Assembly (NCBI RefSeq): GCF_002777975.1
Contig: NZ_NGVS01000004.1
Coordinates: forward strand, 186,001 to 250,000
DNA length: 64,000 nt
DNA from: Shewanella carassii
Lineage (GTDB): Bacteria; Pseudomonadota; Gammaproteobacteria; Enterobacterales; Shewanellaceae
Reading direction: 5' to 3'
A program made the position numbers and the translations under genes. Below, piece after piece: positions 28,520 to 39,665 of this stretch; within the stretch, counting starts at the first letter, position 1, and each line of letters opens with the position of its first letter. The notes under the pieces are model-generated. The model was not told the origin of the DNA, searched no databases, and saw only the letters and a list, made by a program, of their open reading frames with translations.

Positions 28520-29256
28520 TACTCGCCTCTGCGACCTTCCAGCATGAGTTGCTTCATATCTCTGACCGCCTTGTCCAGGCCGTCTATCGCCGCCCTGGCT
28601 ATGATGGCGTGGCCGATATTCAGCTCATGCAGCTCGGGAATGGCCGCTATCGGCTTCACATTATGATAGTGCAGCCCGTGCCCTGCGTTGACCACCAAGC
28701 CCTTGCCATGAGCATAGGCAGCCATTTCCGTGATACGGGCCAACTCCTCGCTCTCCTCTTCAGCGCTGTGGGCGTCGGCGTAGCGGCCGGTATGAATTTC
28801 TATCACGGGCGCCCCCACGGCAACGGCGGCATCTATCTGCTCGCGGTTGGCATCGATAAAGAGTGATACCTTAATGCCCTGCTCGGCCAGACGTTTAACC
28901 GCCGCGGCGATTTTCGGCTGCTGACCGGCAACGTCCAAACCGCCCTCTGTAGTAAGCTCCTCACGTTTTTCCGGCACCAGACAAACATAGGCAGGCTTAA
29001 CCTCACAGGCGATATCCAGCATCTCTTCGGTGACCGCCATTTCCAGATTCATCCGGGTCTTGAGCGTCTTGGCCAGCAGATAGACATCGCGATCCACTAT
29101 GTGGCGTCTGTCTTCACGCAGATGGATAGTGATCCCCTCAGCGCCGGCGTGCTCTGCCACGGCCGCTGCATGCACAGGATCCGGGTAATGGGTGCCACGC
29201 ACCTGCCGCAAGGTGGCGATATGATCTATGTTCACCCCTAACAAGATTCGATTCAT
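28519..29256 (-). CDS. pdxJ: Pyridoxine 5'-phosphate synthase
   Basis: Final ring-closing step of DXP-dependent vitamin B6 synthesis. 245 residues, TIM barrel. [29 protein letters not shown] and [11 protein letters not shown] are characteristic. Downstream of recO with a 112-bp gap, as in E. coli recO-pdxJ-acpS. Confidence 0.97.
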   Translation of the reverse strand: MNRILLGVNIDHIATLRQVRGTHYPDPVHAAAVAEHAGAEGITIHLREDRRHIVDRDVYLLAKTLKTRMNLEMAVTEEMLDIACEVKPAYVCLVPEKREELTTEGGLDVAGQQPKIAAAVKRLAEQGIKVSLFIDANREQIDAAVAVGAPVIEIHTGRYADAHSAEEESEELARITEMAAYAHGKGLVVNAGHGLHYHNVKPIAAIPELHELNIGHAIIARAAIDGLDKAVRDMKQLMLEGRRGE

Positions 29257-29368
29257 CTGTAACTCCTTGATAATTCCTGGAATGCACCGGCCTGTTCGGC
29301 GGTATAAAAGCAGTTTCTATTCTCTGCCCATTGTAACGGCAGCATTTGAAAAAAGCGGGCTGAAGAGC

Positions 29369-30094
29369 TCATTTATCCCCTCGGTTTTGCGGCTGTGGCT
29401 CCCTTGGCAAATTTCCCCCCCGGCGGGCAAACAACTGCCTGCTGAGCAGTGGCTTATCGCCGAGCAGTGGCCGGAGCAATTGCCGGGTCAAGGCTTTGGC
29501 GGCTTGCCAATCCTCTTGCTGAAGGCGATTTTCTGCCAATGCCAACAGAGTGCTTCCCGGTAGCGCCTCTTGCCGCTTGGCATCACCAACAAAGGGAATA
29601 AACCCCTGTTCGGGAATAAATCTGTAGCAGCCATCGGCTTGGATATCGGCGCCATCGGCATCCTTAACCAATGAGGGCATGCAACCAAGCTCGGATAAGA
29701 GTCTGAGCTCGAAATAGCGCAGTGTTGTCTGCTCAAAGCCCTTGGCCAGCGCCAGCAGGCTCTGATGATAACTGAAAAACAGCGCTTCGCCACTCTGGTG
29801 GTTGCCCAGTACCCGCACCAAGAGTTCATTGAGGTACATGGCCGCATATAAAGCGTCCCCGGACAGGGGCACTGCCGGGGACGCACTTTCAATTTGAGTC
29901 AGGGTTCTGAGGTCGCTGCGGCCAGTCAATTGGAACAGCAGCGGCTGAAACGGCTGCACTATGCTCTTTATCGAGCGCTTGCCACTGCCGACTCTGGCAA
30001 CGGCGTCGACCCGACCAAGGCCATCCACCAACAGGTTCAACAACATGCTGGATTCCCGATAGGGCCGGGCGTGCAGCACATAGCCTCGCAGCAT
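29369..30094 (-). CDS. recO: DNA repair protein RecO
   Basis: RecFOR mediator that loads RecA onto SSB-coated gaps. 241 residues: N-terminal OB fold (RGYVLHARPYRESSMLLNLLVDGLGRVDAVARVG), then a helical domain without the zinc cysteines, like E. coli RecO. GAGG precedes the ATG, 8 bp after era. Confidence 0.93.
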   Translation of the reverse strand: MLRGYVLHARPYRESSMLLNLLVDGLGRVDAVARVGSGKRSIKSIVQPFQPLLFQLTGRSDLRTLTQIESASPAVPLSGDALYAAMYLNELLVRVLGNHQSGEALFFSYHQSLLALAKGFEQTTLRYFELRLLSELGCMPSLVKDADGADIQADGCYRFIPEQGFIPFVGDAKRQEALPGSTLLALAENRLQQEDWQAAKALTRQLLRPLLGDKPLLSRQLFARRGGNLPREPQPQNRGDK

Positions 30095-30102
30095 AGTCGG
30101 CC

Positions 30103-31092
30103 TCAGTCTTCGCCGTAACCCAGACTGCGAAGGGCACGTTCATCATCGGCCCAGCCCGACTTCACCTTGACCCAGACCTCCAGGAACACTTTGTTATCAA
30201 ATAACTGCTCCATGTCCTTGCGGGCCTCGGTGGCGATAGTACGAATTCGCTCACCCTTCTTGCCGATCACCATGCGTTTCTGACCGTCACGTTCAACCAG
30301 AATAAGCGCATTGATCTGATAGACGCCATTCTCCATCATCTTGAACTGCTCGATTTCCACCGTGGCATCATAAGGCAGCTCATCACCGAGAAAACGCATC
30401 AGTTTTTCACGGACGATTTCAGAAGCCATAAAGCGTTGTGAACGGTCGGTAATATAGTCTTCCGGGAAATAGTGCACGCTCTCGGGCAGTGATTCTTTCG
30501 CCAGCGACATCAAGCGGCCGACATTGGTACCCGATTTGGCTGAGATGGGCACAATTTCATCGAAGGCATATTTCTGCCCCAGGGCTTCCAGGTGCGGAAA
30601 CAGTGTCTCTTTATCCTTGATATAGTCGACCTTGTTCACCGCCAGCACTGTCTTGCGCTCATTGCCGCCATGACGCAGCTTATTGAGCACCATTTCGTCA
30701 TCGGCGGTCCAGTTGAGACCATCGACCACAAAGATCACCATGCAGACATCGGCCAGCGAGCTGGCGGCGGCGCGATTCATCAAACGGTTGATGGCGCGCT
30801 TTTCCTCTATGTGCAATCCAGGGGTGTCGATAAAGACTATCTGCGATGGGCCTTCGGTGTGGATCCCCATGATCCTGTGGCGGGTGGTTTGCGGCTTACG
30901 GGAGGTGATACTCACCTTTTGGCCGAGCAAACGGTTGAGCAAGGTGGACTTGCCGACATTGGGGCGACCGACTATGGCCACCATACCGCAATAAGTGACG
31001 TCATAGGCGGGTGTCGGTGACGGCTGGTTCATCTTGGCCAGCAGTTCATCCAGGCTCGGCTCCTGGGCCGGTACCTCTGGGGTCTTACTCAT
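30103..31092 (-). CDS. era: GTPase Era
   Basis: Binds the 3' end of 16S rRNA and checks 30S maturation. 329 residues (E. coli 301). G1 [10 protein letters not shown]3 DTPG, G4 NKVD, and a C-terminal KH domain ([22 protein letters not shown]). The start at 31092 overlaps the rnc stop by 4 bp (ATGA); a longer frame to 31194 lies inside rnc and is rejected. The extra length is an N-terminal extension of about 28 residues before the G domain, rich in Pro and Glu. Confidence 0.97.
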   Translation of the reverse strand: MSKTPEVPAQEPSLDELLAKMNQPSPTPAYDVTYCGMVAIVGRPNVGKSTLLNRLLGQKVSITSRKPQTTRHRIMGIHTEGPSQIVFIDTPGLHIEEKRAINRLMNRAAASSLADVCMVIFVVDGLNWTADDEMVLNKLRHGGNERKTVLAVNKVDYIKDKETLFPHLEALGQKYAFDEIVPISAKSGTNVGRLMSLAKESLPESVHYFPEDYITDRSQRFMASEIVREKLMRFLGDELPYDATVEIEQFKMMENGVYQINALILVERDGQKRMVIGKKGERIRTIATEARKDMEQLFDNKVFLEVWVKVKSGWADDERALRSLGYGED

Positions 31093-31772
31093 TTTTTCAG
31101 TAACTCCAATATCCCAGCAGCGGCTTGCTGCTCGGCTTTTCTGCGTGAACTGCCGGTGCCGGATACGGCTTGTTCCAGCTCTTCGATACGGCATTCTACG
31201 GTAAAGGTCTGATCGTGCGCCTCGCCGGAAACCGCCACCACTTTATACTCAGGCAGAGGTTTCTTATAACCCTGCAGATATTCCTGCAGCTGGGTCTTGG
31301 CATCTTTCTGGCTGACCCCGGGTTGAATCGCCTTCAGTCGCTGCTGGTACCAGCTCAAGAGCAGTGGTCGACAGGTTTCCAGATCAGAGTCCAGGTAGAT
31401 GGCGCCTATGATGGCCTCCACTGCATCGGCGAGAATGGATTCGCGGCGAAAACCGCCACTCTTGAGCTCGCCTGGACCCAGGGTCAGATAGTCACCCAGC
31501 TTAAACTCCTTGGCAATTATCGCCAGGGTATCACCGCGCACCAAGGTCGCACGCATCCGGCTGAGATCGCCTTCGGTCGCCTTGGGAAACTGATGATACA
31601 GGGCATCGGAAATCACTATCGACAGAATAGAGTCTCCGAGAAACTCCAACCGCTCGTTATGCTTGTTGGCCGCACTTCTGTGAGTCATGGCCTGCTCCAG
31701 CAGTGCCATGTTATTGAATTCATACCCCAGAGTACGACACAGACGGGCAAAATTCTTCACAGGTTCTCTCAC
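31089..31772 (-). CDS. rnc: Ribonuclease III
   Basis: Cuts double-stranded RNA in rRNA and mRNA processing. 227 residues. [20 protein letters not shown] is the catalytic signature, and the dsRNA-binding domain fills about 155-225. It overlaps both lepB and era by 4 bp. Confidence 0.98.
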   Translation of the reverse strand: MREPVKNFARLCRTLGYEFNNMALLEQAMTHRSAANKHNERLEFLGDSILSIVISDALYHQFPKATEGDLSRMRATLVRGDTLAIIAKEFKLGDYLTLGPGELKSGGFRRESILADAVEAIIGAIYLDSDLETCRPLLLSWYQQRLKAIQPGVSQKDAKTQLQEYLQGYKKPLPEYKVVAVSGEAHDQTFTVECRIEELEQAVSGTGSSRRKAEQQAAAGILELLKK

Positions 31773-32683
31773 TTCAAACCACCTACACGCTCAAAACGCA
31801 CACCGCTTGGCACCCAGGTAGGTAACCAATCCTGAGGCTGGCGCTCAAACTCAAAACTTATCCAAATTGCCACAGCCTTACCTACCAGATTCGCTTCGGG
31901 TACAAAGCCCCAGAAACGGCTGTCGGTACTGTTGTCGCGGTTATCGCCCATGGCAAAGTAGTGACCTTCAGGTACGACAAACTCCCCTTGGGCAAAGCCT
32001 GGCTCACGGTAATAGAAGGCCGATGGCTCAGGGCGGGCCGGGTTGATCAGAATATCGTGAGTCACCTCACCCAGTTGCTCGCGAAAACGCAGCAGATCCA
32101 CGCCATCATCCTGGAACTCACCTTTATTGACTGGCACTCTCAATACCAGTTTAGGGCCTGGACAAGGTTGTTGCTCTTTACAGGCTTCCTGAATATAGAG
32201 TTCCTTGTTGCGATAGATGATCTTATCGCCTGGCAAACCGATAACCCGTTTGATGTAATCGACCCGTTCATCTTTAGGGTATTTGAATACTATGATGTCG
32301 CCGCGCTCCGGCTCGCCGGTTTCCACCAGCTTATTGCGCCATACAGGATCTTTCAGGCCATAGCTGAATTTTTCCACCAGAATGAAGTCTCCCACCAGCA
32401 GGGTTGGCATCATGGAGCCGGACGGGATCTGAAACGGCTCGTACAAAAAAGATCTCAGGATTAGCACAAAGGCTATCACAGGGAAAATGGACTTGGAGGT
32501 TTCCACATAACCTGGCTCCTGGATGATTTTTTCAGTGACTTCATCGGTCAGGGTGCCATTTTGCGCTTGGGCCAGTGCCAGTTTAGCCTGACGCTTGGGG
32601 GCCAGCACAAAGGCATCGAGTGCCCAAATAAGGCCACTGACCAAGGTCACCAGCACCAGAATAATGGAAAAATAGGCTGCCAT
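31769..32683 (-). CDS. lepB: Signal peptidase I
   Basis: Removes signal peptides at the outer face of the inner membrane. 304 residues with two N-terminal membrane segments (about 4-22 and 68-84). Catalytic Ser in [14 protein letters not shown], catalytic Lys in [14 protein letters not shown], and [15 protein letters not shown] conserved. Downstream of lepA. Confidence 0.97.
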   Translation of the reverse strand: MAAYFSIILVLVTLVSGLIWALDAFVLAPKRQAKLALAQAQNGTLTDEVTEKIIQEPGYVETSKSIFPVIAFVLILRSFLYEPFQIPSGSMMPTLLVGDFILVEKFSYGLKDPVWRNKLVETGEPERGDIIVFKYPKDERVDYIKRVIGLPGDKIIYRNKELYIQEACKEQQPCPGPKLVLRVPVNKGEFQDDGVDLLRFREQLGEVTHDILINPARPEPSAFYYREPGFAQGEFVVPEGHYFAMGDNRDNSTDSRFWGFVPEANLVGKAVAIWISFEFERQPQDWLPTWVPSGVRFERVGGLK

Positions 32684-32730
32684 TGGTTAATTAACTCCTG
32701 CCTTGTATTAAATTAGAATAAGTCTTGTCA

Positions 32731-32794
32731 GCTTTAGTTAGTTTACCCATATTTGCCGTTCCAGGGACAGGTCTCCCCTTAAACTAACTAAAGC
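32731..32794. repeat. 15-bp inverted repeat between lepA and lepB
   Basis: Perfect arms GCTTTAGTTAGTTTA (32731-32745) and TAAACTAACTAAAGC (32780-32794) flank a 34-nt loop. The distal arm shares bases with the lepA terminator stem and its T tract, so the two structures are mutually exclusive in RNA. It could modulate lepB-rnc-era expression or be an RNase III target. Confidence 0.6.
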
Positions 32795-32811
32795 GCCGCA
32801 AAATGCGGCGC
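32780..32811 (-). terminator. Terminator-like hairpin after lepA
   Basis: Stem GCGCCGCA / TGCGGCGC with a 3-nt loop, followed on the minus strand by TTTAGTTAGTTT. It may partly separate lepA from lepB transcription. Confidence 0.65.
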
Positions 32812-32852
32812 AAATGAGATGTTGCTATCTTGGGCGCCGCGGCGCCACAGGA

Positions 32853-34643
32853 TCACTCGTTCAGTTTCAATACCGCCAGGAAGGCTTCCTGTGGAACTTC
32901 CACGTTACCGAGCTGCTTCATCCGTTTCTTACCTTCTTTCTGCTTCTGCAGCAGTTTCTTCTTCCGGGAAACGTCACCACCGTAACATTTAGCGGTTACG
33001 TCTTTACGCAGTGCTTTCACGGTCGAACGGGCCACAATCTGACTGCCCACTGCGGCTTGAATTGCAATATCAAACATCTGCCGCGGGATCAGCTCTTTCA
33101 TCTTCTCCACCAGAGCGATACCACGGTGGCGTATGTTGCCCCTGTGGATGATCATCGCCAGTGCATCGACTCTGTCGCCGTTGATCAACACATCCAAACG
33201 CACCATGTCGGCCGCTTGGAAGTAGACAAAGTTATACTCAAGCGAAGCATAACCACGACTGGTGGACTTAAGCCTGTCAAAGAAGTCCATCACGACTTCG
33301 GCCGCCGGAATATGATAGGTCAGTGCTACCTGGTTGCCGTGGTAAACCATATTCTTCTGCACACCGCGCTTTTCAACACACAGAGTGATCACGTTGCCTA
33401 GGTAATCTTTGGGCACCAGAATATTGGCTTCGACGATAGGCTCACGCATCTCCTCGATATAGTTGAGTGCCGGCAACTCCGATGGGTTATCCACATAGAC
33501 AACATCGCCATTGGTCAGCTCAACTTCATACTCTACAGTCGGTGCCGTGGTGATCAGATCCAGGTTATATTCCCGCTCCAATCGCTCCTGGATGATCTCC
33601 ATATGCAGAAGTCCCAGATAACCAATACGGAAACCAAATCCCAGAGCCGTGGAGTTTTCCGGCTCAAACTGCAGTGAAGCATCGTTCAAGCTCAGTTTAT
33701 TCAACGCATCACGGAAGTTTTCATAGTCGTCGGTAGAGATGGGGAACACACCAGCGTATACCTGAGGCTTCACTTTCTTGAAGCCCGGCAGCGGTTTTTC
33801 CGCGCCGTGTTTGGCATGGGTCAGGGTATCCCCCACGGGGGCCCCGTGGATCTCTTTGATACCGGCAATAACAAAGCCTACTTCACCGGTTCTCAGTTCA
33901 GTTTTTTCTTTCTGCTTGGGAGTGAAGATCCCCACCTTGTCGGCGTTGTAAGTCTGGCCTGTGCTCATGACCTTGAACTTATCGCCCTTCTTGAGCACGC
34001 CATTCTTGATCCGCACCAGGGACACAACCCCTTGGTAGCTGTCGAACCAAGAGTCAACAATCAGTGCCTGCAGCGGCCCTTCCGGGTCACCTTCCGGTGG
34101 TGGGATTTGTGCCACTATGGTTTCCAGCACTTCGTCTATGCCGATACCTGTCTTGGCAGAGCAGCGCACTGCATCTTTGGCTTCAATGCCAACTATATCT
34201 TCAATCTCGGCCGCCACCCGCTCGGGTTCAGCCTGTGGCAGGTCAATCTTGTTGAGTACAGGAACAACGTCCAGATCCATTTCCAGCGCGGTATAACAGT
34301 TCGCCAGAGTTTGGGCTTCAACCCCTTGACCGGCATCAACCACCAGCAATGCTCCCTCACAAGCCGCCAGCGAGCGGGAAACTTCATAGGAGAAGTCAAC
34401 GTGTCCAGGGGTATCGATGAAGTTCAGCTGATAGGTTTCACCGTCTTTGGCCTTATAGTCGAGCGTAACACTCTGGGCCTTGATGGTGATACCACGTTCG
34501 CGCTCCAGATCCATTGAATCCAGCACCTGAGCAGCCATTTCACGGTCGGTTAAGCCGCCACAAACCTGGATCAGGCGATCTGAGAGGGTAGATTTGCCAT
34601 GGTCGATATGGGCAATAATCGAAAAGTTTCTAATATGTTTCAT
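32853..34643 (-). CDS. lepA: Elongation factor 4 (LepA)
   Basis: Ribosomal GTPase involved in back-translocation or 30S biogenesis. 596 residues (E. coli 599). [19 protein letters not shown] (G1), DTPGHVDF (G3), NKIDLP (G4), and the LepA-specific C-terminal domain with [21 protein letters not shown]. Upstream of lepB as usual. Confidence 0.98.
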   Translation of the reverse strand: MKHIRNFSIIAHIDHGKSTLSDRLIQVCGGLTDREMAAQVLDSMDLERERGITIKAQSVTLDYKAKDGETYQLNFIDTPGHVDFSYEVSRSLAACEGALLVVDAGQGVEAQTLANCYTALEMDLDVVPVLNKIDLPQAEPERVAAEIEDIVGIEAKDAVRCSAKTGIGIDEVLETIVAQIPPPEGDPEGPLQALIVDSWFDSYQGVVSLVRIKNGVLKKGDKFKVMSTGQTYNADKVGIFTPKQKEKTELRTGEVGFVIAGIKEIHGAPVGDTLTHAKHGAEKPLPGFKKVKPQVYAGVFPISTDDYENFRDALNKLSLNDASLQFEPENSTALGFGFRIGYLGLLHMEIIQERLEREYNLDLITTAPTVEYEVELTNGDVVYVDNPSELPALNYIEEMREPIVEANILVPKDYLGNVITLCVEKRGVQKNMVYHGNQVALTYHIPAAEVVMDFFDRLKSTSRGYASLEYNFVYFQAADMVRLDVLINGDRVDALAMIIHRGNIRHRGIALVEKMKELIPRQMFDIAIQAAVGSQIVARSTVKALRKDVTAKCYGGDVSRKKKLLQKQKEGKKRMKQLGNVEVPQEAFLAVLKLNE

Positions 34644-34760
34644 TATGCTGCAATGACTAAATTCTAATGGGAGACTGTGCTTAAAGGTGCGAAATTGTAC
34701 CCGATTGCGGGGCCAATACCAATTAGATTCACACTTTGAGCCTTTGTGGCGATGACGGGG

Positions 34761-35240
34761 TTAGTGGCACTTGCTTTCTGAAGCCGTTTCCATGGCTTGG
34801 CCCAGATTGGCGAGAATGACGGGCTGAGCCTGACTTTCAATGCTGCGCGCTTGAGACTTACCCAGTAACCAAGCCAGCAAGGCAAAGGCGATCGCCAGAG
34901 AGATGGCGCCGCCATCAGTATTGAAACCGGCGAGCGAGGCAACAAATCGTCCCAGCAGCCCGCCTAGAAACAACCCGGCCAAAGGCAGCATATAAACCAA
35001 CAATGCCGCCTTGAGCACTACGCTTTCAGGCAAGCCTAAGCGCAATAGAGTGCCTTCGGGATAAGTTTCAGTGCTGGGCAGGGAAAACTCCTGTAGCCGG
35101 CTGCCAAACGCCTTGGCAACAGCCGAGGTGCCGCAGGATTCGCTGCTGGAGCAGTGATTACAGGCACTCTTCAACTCCACCTGCACCTTGACCCAACCAT
35201 CGCTGTCTGTGCCAACGACCTTAGCCACCTGCTCCATCAT
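34761..35240 (-). CDS. rseC: SoxR-reducing / sigma-E regulatory protein RseC
   Basis: Inner-membrane protein of the rpoE operon that modulates sigma-E; also implicated in SoxR reduction. 159 residues: N-terminal Cys-rich segment (CNHCSSSESCGTS, about 28-40), two membrane helices (about 75-94 and 100-118), hydrophilic tail. The second ATG 3 bp in is an alternative start. Confidence 0.93.
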   Translation of the reverse strand: MMEQVAKVVGTDSDGWVKVQVELKSACNHCSSSESCGTSAVAKAFGSRLQEFSLPSTETYPEGTLLRLGLPESVVLKAALLVYMLPLAGLFLGGLLGRFVASLAGFNTDGGAISLAIAFALLAWLLGKSQARSIESQAQPVILANLGQAMETASESKCH

Positions 35241-35250
35241 AATTCAGCCC

Positions 35251-36183
35251 TCACTCCAGCCTTAGACCCGAAGCGATACGGATAAGCGTTTGTGTCGGCA
35301 CCTTACCAACGGCAACCACTTCCAAATTACCGACTCGGTCGGCGGCCATAGAAAGGCCATTACGGGTCATCAGTTCTTCCGGCATGGGCGCGTCACCTGC
35401 GCGGGCAACATAGACGGAGATATTGCTGAGGCCATCGGTCAGGGCTATGTATTCCACCGGCTCATGGCTGCCAATCAGGCGATGATGATCGCGAACCACC
35501 ACCTGGAAACCGGCGGGTAACCATTCAAACTGCCAGTTCTGGCCATCTTCACGTTCTGACAGATTCATGACTGCCGGCCATTCCTGCTTATAGGCTTCCA
35601 CCAACAGAGGCGCGGTCTCTTGCAGTTCTATCAGTTCGATGACCAACAACTGTTCCAACAGTTGTTTATCCTGATTCAGCATGTCATAGCGCAGCGGCAG
35701 GAAGGTTTCCATATCCAACCACACCTGGAAACCGTAACGAAATTCATCATTGGGCAAAATGCGGATCATCTGTCCGGGACGCCCAGCGATACGACTGCGC
35801 CCCCCCAGCACCAATTGGTACCCGGCTTCAAGATCGCCGCTGTCACCGAAGAAGGCCGCTGGCATTACCCCTTGAATACGCTTGGCCTTAATGCTGTAGG
35901 CGGGCTGGTCATGTTCAATAAAGGTCACTGTATTACCGACACGGACAGCATTCTTCGGCGGGCCATTGAGGTGTTCAAGGAAGGCTACCTCTTCGCCGTT
36001 GACTTTACCGTGCAGGTATACCAAAGGCCGAATATTATCGGCCTGAAGTTGGATGAGTGAAATCTTGTATTCTTTCTCGCGCAAGGCCTGACTCATTTTT
36101 TCAAGCCAGACCTTGGCGGACATATCATCCTGCGCTAAGGCAGGAAAAGCAAAGGCCAGAATGGCCAAGAGGAAAAGACGCAA
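35251..36183 (-). CDS. rseB: Sigma-E factor regulatory protein RseB
   Basis: Periplasmic sensor that binds RseA and, with mislocalised lipoprotein or LPS signals, releases it for DegS cleavage. 310 residues: signal peptide (LFLLAILAFAFPALA), MucB/RseB N-terminal lipid-binding domain about 25-190, C-terminal RseA-binding domain. Lies 9 bp after rseA. Confidence 0.95.
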   Translation of the reverse strand: MRLFLLAILAFAFPALAQDDMSAKVWLEKMSQALREKEYKISLIQLQADNIRPLVYLHGKVNGEEVAFLEHLNGPPKNAVRVGNTVTFIEHDQPAYSIKAKRIQGVMPAAFFGDSGDLEAGYQLVLGGRSRIAGRPGQMIRILPNDEFRYGFQVWLDMETFLPLRYDMLNQDKQLLEQLLVIELIELQETAPLLVEAYKQEWPAVMNLSEREDGQNWQFEWLPAGFQVVVRDHHRLIGSHEPVEYIALTDGLSNISVYVARAGDAPMPEELMTRNGLSMAADRVGNLEVVAVGKVPTQTLIRIASGLRLE

Positions 36184-36192
36184 GAGATTTCC

Positions 36193-36813
36193 TTAACGAT
36201 TCATAGGAACAGGAACGACCTCGTTATTGTTATCCATAACCACACCGGCATTCAATCTCTGTTGCAACATATGATCCTGAATATAGCTGTTGATCCGGCG
36301 ACGCTGCTCAATCAACTGCTCATTGGTATACCCCTGAGGTTGCTGAACCGGTCCGGTTTGCAGGCTAACGGGTGAGGCGCTGCCTACCAAAGGACGGGTA
36401 ATAAGCACGGGGGATGCAGGATCCTGGCTTTCGGGAGTCTGGTTGTAATTCTGAACGCCGACTATGGCAACCATGGCAACGGTGGCCGCAATAGCATACT
36501 GGCCAAACTGCTTGAACATGGGGATCACTCTACCACCGCTGGCAACCTGACGTTGGGGCTCATCGGCCACAGATACCGGGGTTGAGGTGACAGGTGCGAC
36601 AATTGTCGGTTCCTTGTCGATAGCGGCCGCAATACTAGCGGAAAGATCCAAGGGGATAGCTGAGGGCAACTCGCCACGCATAGCATCACCAATTAGGTGG
36701 TAGTTACGCCACTTGTCGTGAGAAGCAGTGTCACCAGCCAGTTCTGCCAGCGTCTGAGCGTCGGTTTCGCCGTCCACTGCCGCAGAAACCCACTCCTGAC
36801 CTAATTTATCCAT
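36193..36813 (-). CDS. rseA: Anti-sigma-E factor RseA
   Basis: Membrane-spanning inhibitor of RpoE. 206 residues: cytoplasmic sigma-binding domain about 1-65 (WVSAAVDGE, KWRNYHLIGDAMRGELP), a single helix about 97-114 (YAIAATVAMVAIVGV), periplasmic domain about 115-206. The periplasmic region ends in a Gln/Arg-rich segment. Follows rpoE by 24 bp. Confidence 0.95.
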   Translation of the reverse strand: MDKLGQEWVSAAVDGETDAQTLAELAGDTASHDKWRNYHLIGDAMRGELPSAIPLDLSASIAAAIDKEPTIVAPVTSTPVSVADEPQRQVASGGRVIPMFKQFGQYAIAATVAMVAIVGVQNYNQTPESQDPASPVLITRPLVGSASPVSLQTGPVQQPQGYTNEQLIEQRRRINSYIQDHMLQQRLNAGVVMDNNNEVVPVPMNR

Positions 36814-36837
36814 TACTCACCTGTCTCTATTAAAGGG

Positions 36838-37416
36838 TCATCTTTCCAGCAAAGGCTGGAGCTTCTTGTCGATGGCTTCCCGGGCGCGAAAGATGCGAGA
36901 TCTCACAGTACCGACAGGGCAATCCATCACATTGGCAATATCCTCGTAGCTCATACCATCAAGCTCACGCAAGGAGATAGCCATCTTTAACTCTTCCGGC
37001 AGCGATTCGAGAGTGTCGAAGACAGTCTTCTTTATCTCGTCTGAAAGCATCAACCGCTCAGGGGAGGCGAACTCTTTCAGGGCATCGCTGCCATCGTAAA
37101 ATTCGGCTTCATCGGCATCAACATCGTTCGCAGGTGTTCTGCGCCCCTGTGACACCAGATGATTCTTGGCCGTATTTACTGCTATTCGGTACAACCAGGT
37201 ATAAAAGGCACTCTCACCGCGAAAATTAGGTAACGCCCGATAAGCCTTGATAAAAGCCTCTTGCGCTACGTCTGCTACATCGGCCTGATTCCGTACATAA
37301 CGGGATATCAGATTGATGACCTTACTCTGATACTTCTGTACCAGCAGGTTAAAAGCGTTTTTATCGCCACGTTGTACGCGCTCAACCAGTTGTTGATCAC
37401 TTGTTTGTCCACTCAT
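36838..37416 (-). CDS. rpoE: RNA polymerase sigma-E factor
   Basis: ECF sigma factor for envelope stress. 192 residues (E. coli 191). Region 2 motif DVADVAQEAFIKAYRALPNFRG and region 4 LPEELKMAISLRELDGMSYEDIA are typical. First gene of rpoE-rseABC, behind a sigma-E type promoter (autoregulation). Confidence 0.98.
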   Translation of the reverse strand: MSGQTSDQQLVERVQRGDKNAFNLLVQKYQSKVINLISRYVRNQADVADVAQEAFIKAYRALPNFRGESAFYTWLYRIAVNTAKNHLVSQGRRTPANDVDADEAEFYDGSDALKEFASPERLMLSDEIKKTVFDTLESLPEELKMAISLRELDGMSYEDIANVMDCPVGTVRSRIFRAREAIDKKLQPLLER

Positions 37417-37481
37417 CCGAGCCGACTTCTCCCAAATCTTATAATGCTGATTTCTCAGTCGCTCGAATCATATTCACTTAT

Positions 37482-37508
37482 GTAGACTAGCGTGCTTCGA
37501 AAAAGTTC
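37482..37508 (-). promoter_or_regulatory. Sigma-E promoter of rpoE-rseABC
   Basis: Minus strand: perfect -35 GAACTT (37508-37503), 16-bp spacer, -10 TCTAC (37486-37482; consensus TCTGA). Located 66 bp upstream of rpoE. Spacing and -35 match the known autoregulated rpoE promoter type. Confidence 0.8.
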
Positions 37509-37615
37509 TGATGTTTTGCAAAAAATGTACTGTGAATATCCTGAGCTGAGTTGTATCCATCCCTTGCGAGTTGGTTTACCATAACCGAACCCCCAGTCAC
37601 ATCTCATGATACCCG

Positions 37616-39226
37616 ATGAAACAAGTAGTTGAACACCAATCTGACGTCCTGGTCATAGGCAGTGGTGCAGCGGGCTTGACTCTCGCCCTTCACCTGGCTG
37701 AAAAAACCAAAGTCATTTTACTCTCCAAAGGTCCTCTCAACGAAGGCTCAACCTATTATGCCCAAGGGGGCATAGCCTCGGTTTTCGACGAGGAGGATAC
37801 CATAGAATCCCACGTGGCCGACACCTTGGTCGCCGGCGCCGGACTCTGTGATGAAGCAGTGGTAACCTACACGGCCGAAAATGCTCGCGCCGCCATGCAA
37901 TGGCTGATTGAATGCGGTGTTGCCTTCGATAAGGAAGAAAACCCCGATGGCAGCATCAATGACAGCGCCTACCATCTAACCCGCGAAGGTGGCCACAGCC
38001 ACAGACGTATTCTGCACGCCGCCGACGCCACCGGCAAAGAGGTACAGACCACACTGCAGGAGATGGCCCAGGCCCACCCCAATATTCTGGTGCTTGAGCG
38101 TTATAACGCCATAGATTTGATCACCACCCGTAAACTGGGCCGTCCGGGCAACCGAGTATTGGGTGCCTATGTCTGGAACCGTAACCTTGAGCAGGTAGAA
38201 ACCATCAAGGCCAAGTTTGTTGCTCTGGCGACCGGCGGCAGTTCCAAGGTTTACCAGTACACCTCCAACCCAGATATCGCCAGTGGCGATGGTATTGCCA
38301 TGGCCTGGCGTGCCGGTTGCCGGGTAGCCAACATGGAATTCAATCAGTTCCACCCAACCTGTCTATATCATTCAGATGCTCGTAATTTCCTGCTGACCGA
38401 AGCTCTGCGCGGTGAAGGAGCCTATCTGCGCCGTCCCGATGGAAGTCGTTTTATGCCAGACTTCGATGAACGCGCCGAACTGGCGCCTAGGGACATAGTG
38501 GCCAGAGCCATAGACTATGAAATGAAGCGCCTCGGCGCCGATTGCGTCTACCTGGATATCAGCCACAAGGACCCGGAATTTGTCATCAAGCATTTCCCCA
38601 CCATTTACCAACGCTGTCTAGACTTGGGGATAGATATTACCAAACAGCCAATCCCTGTGGTGCCTGCCGCTCACTATACCTGCGGCGGGGTAATGACAGA
38701 TTTTCACGGTCAGACAGATCTCAATGGCCTCTATGCCATAGGTGAAGTGGCTTATACCGGACTACATGGCGCCAACCGCCTGGCGAGTAACTCCTTGCTG
38801 GAGTGCCTGGTATTTGCCCGCGCTGCTTCGACCGATATTCAAAGCCAACTGAATAAAGTCGTTATGCCCGGCAATATCCCGGCCTGGGATGAAAGCCAAG
38901 TATGTAACTCGGATGAAGAGGTGGTGATTGCCCACAACTGGCACGAGCTGAGACTCTTTATGTGGGACTATGTCGGCATTGTGCGCTCAGACAAGCGTTT
39001 GGAGCGGGCCCTGCGGCGCTGCGCCATGCTGCAACAGGAGATCCAGGAGTATTACAGCAACTTCCACGTCAGCAATAACCTGCTGGAATTGCGCAACCTG
39101 GTACAGGTGGCCGAGTTGATCATCCGCTGCGCCATGGCCCGCAAGGAAAGCCGCGGCCTGCACTGCAATATCGATCACCCACAGAAACTGGACAACCCGC
39201 AGCCTACCATTCTGCAACCTGAATAA
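37616..39226 (+). CDS. nadB: L-aspartate oxidase
   Basis: FAD enzyme that makes iminoaspartate for NAD synthesis. 536 residues (E. coli 540). FAD motif [17 protein letters not shown], the succinate-dehydrogenase-like [13 protein letters not shown] and [16 protein letters not shown], and the capping region [16 protein letters not shown]. Divergent from rpoE and convergent with cptA-sdhE, a conserved arrangement. Confidence 0.97.
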   Translation: MKQVVEHQSDVLVIGSGAAGLTLALHLAEKTKVILLSKGPLNEGSTYYAQGGIASVFDEEDTIESHVADTLVAGAGLCDEAVVTYTAENARAAMQWLIECGVAFDKEENPDGSINDSAYHLTREGGHSHRRILHAADATGKEVQTTLQEMAQAHPNILVLERYNAIDLITTRKLGRPGNRVLGAYVWNRNLEQVETIKAKFVALATGGSSKVYQYTSNPDIASGDGIAMAWRAGCRVANMEFNQFHPTCLYHSDARNFLLTEALRGEGAYLRRPDGSRFMPDFDERAELAPRDIVARAIDYEMKRLGADCVYLDISHKDPEFVIKHFPTIYQRCLDLGIDITKQPIPVVPAAHYTCGGVMTDFHGQTDLNGLYAIGEVAYTGLHGANRLASNSLLECLVFARAASTDIQSQLNKVVMPGNIPAWDESQVCNSDEEVVIAHNWHELRLFMWDYVGIVRSDKRLERALRRCAMLQQEIQEYYSNFHVSNNLLELRNLVQVAELIIRCAMARKESRGLHCNIDHPQKLDNPQPTILQPE

Positions 39227-39242
39227 CTTGGTAGAAATGAGT

Positions 39243-39665
39243 TCAGTTAGCGGACTTTGAGCACAGCAACAATAGACGACACAGATGACGATAGTCTGTG
39301 TCGTCAAACATATCGGCAAACAGCCAGCAACGCCCGCAGTTTTCCTTCCCCTGATAGGTAAAAGTCACCACAAAGGGGCTGACCCAAGGTCTGCCACTGA
39401 GTTCGAAACTCGAACCGGGTTCGAACTGTCCCTCACCCAATTCATTGAGCCAGAAACAGAGTTGCCAGCGATGCAAACGCCACAGCGCCAGGCCAAAGCC
39501 TGTCAACATTAGCAATAGACACAGGTATTTGAACGATAGATAGAAGGGATAATCCAGCGCCGGCCAGACAAGAAAACTGCTCAAACAAACGGCAGCCAGC
39601 ACCATCAGACTCAGATACTGGCTGAAGGAAGAACTGAGTTGAAACCTATGGCGCTGCCCGGCCAC
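39243..39665 (-). CDS. cptA: Membrane protein CptA (YgfX)
   Basis: 140 residues with two N-terminal membrane helices (about 15-33 and 40-60) and a soluble C-terminal domain. The YgfX/DUF1434 family member in E. coli forms a pair with SdhE and was reported as an inhibitor of cytoskeletal proteins. Overlaps sdhE by 20 bp. Confidence 0.85.
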   Translation of the reverse strand: MAGQRHRFQLSSSFSQYLSLMVLAAVCLSSFLVWPALDYPFYLSFKYLCLLLMLTGFGLALWRLHRWQLCFWLNELGEGQFEPGSSFELSGRPWVSPFVVTFTYQGKENCGRCWLFADMFDDTDYRHLCRLLLLCSKSAN

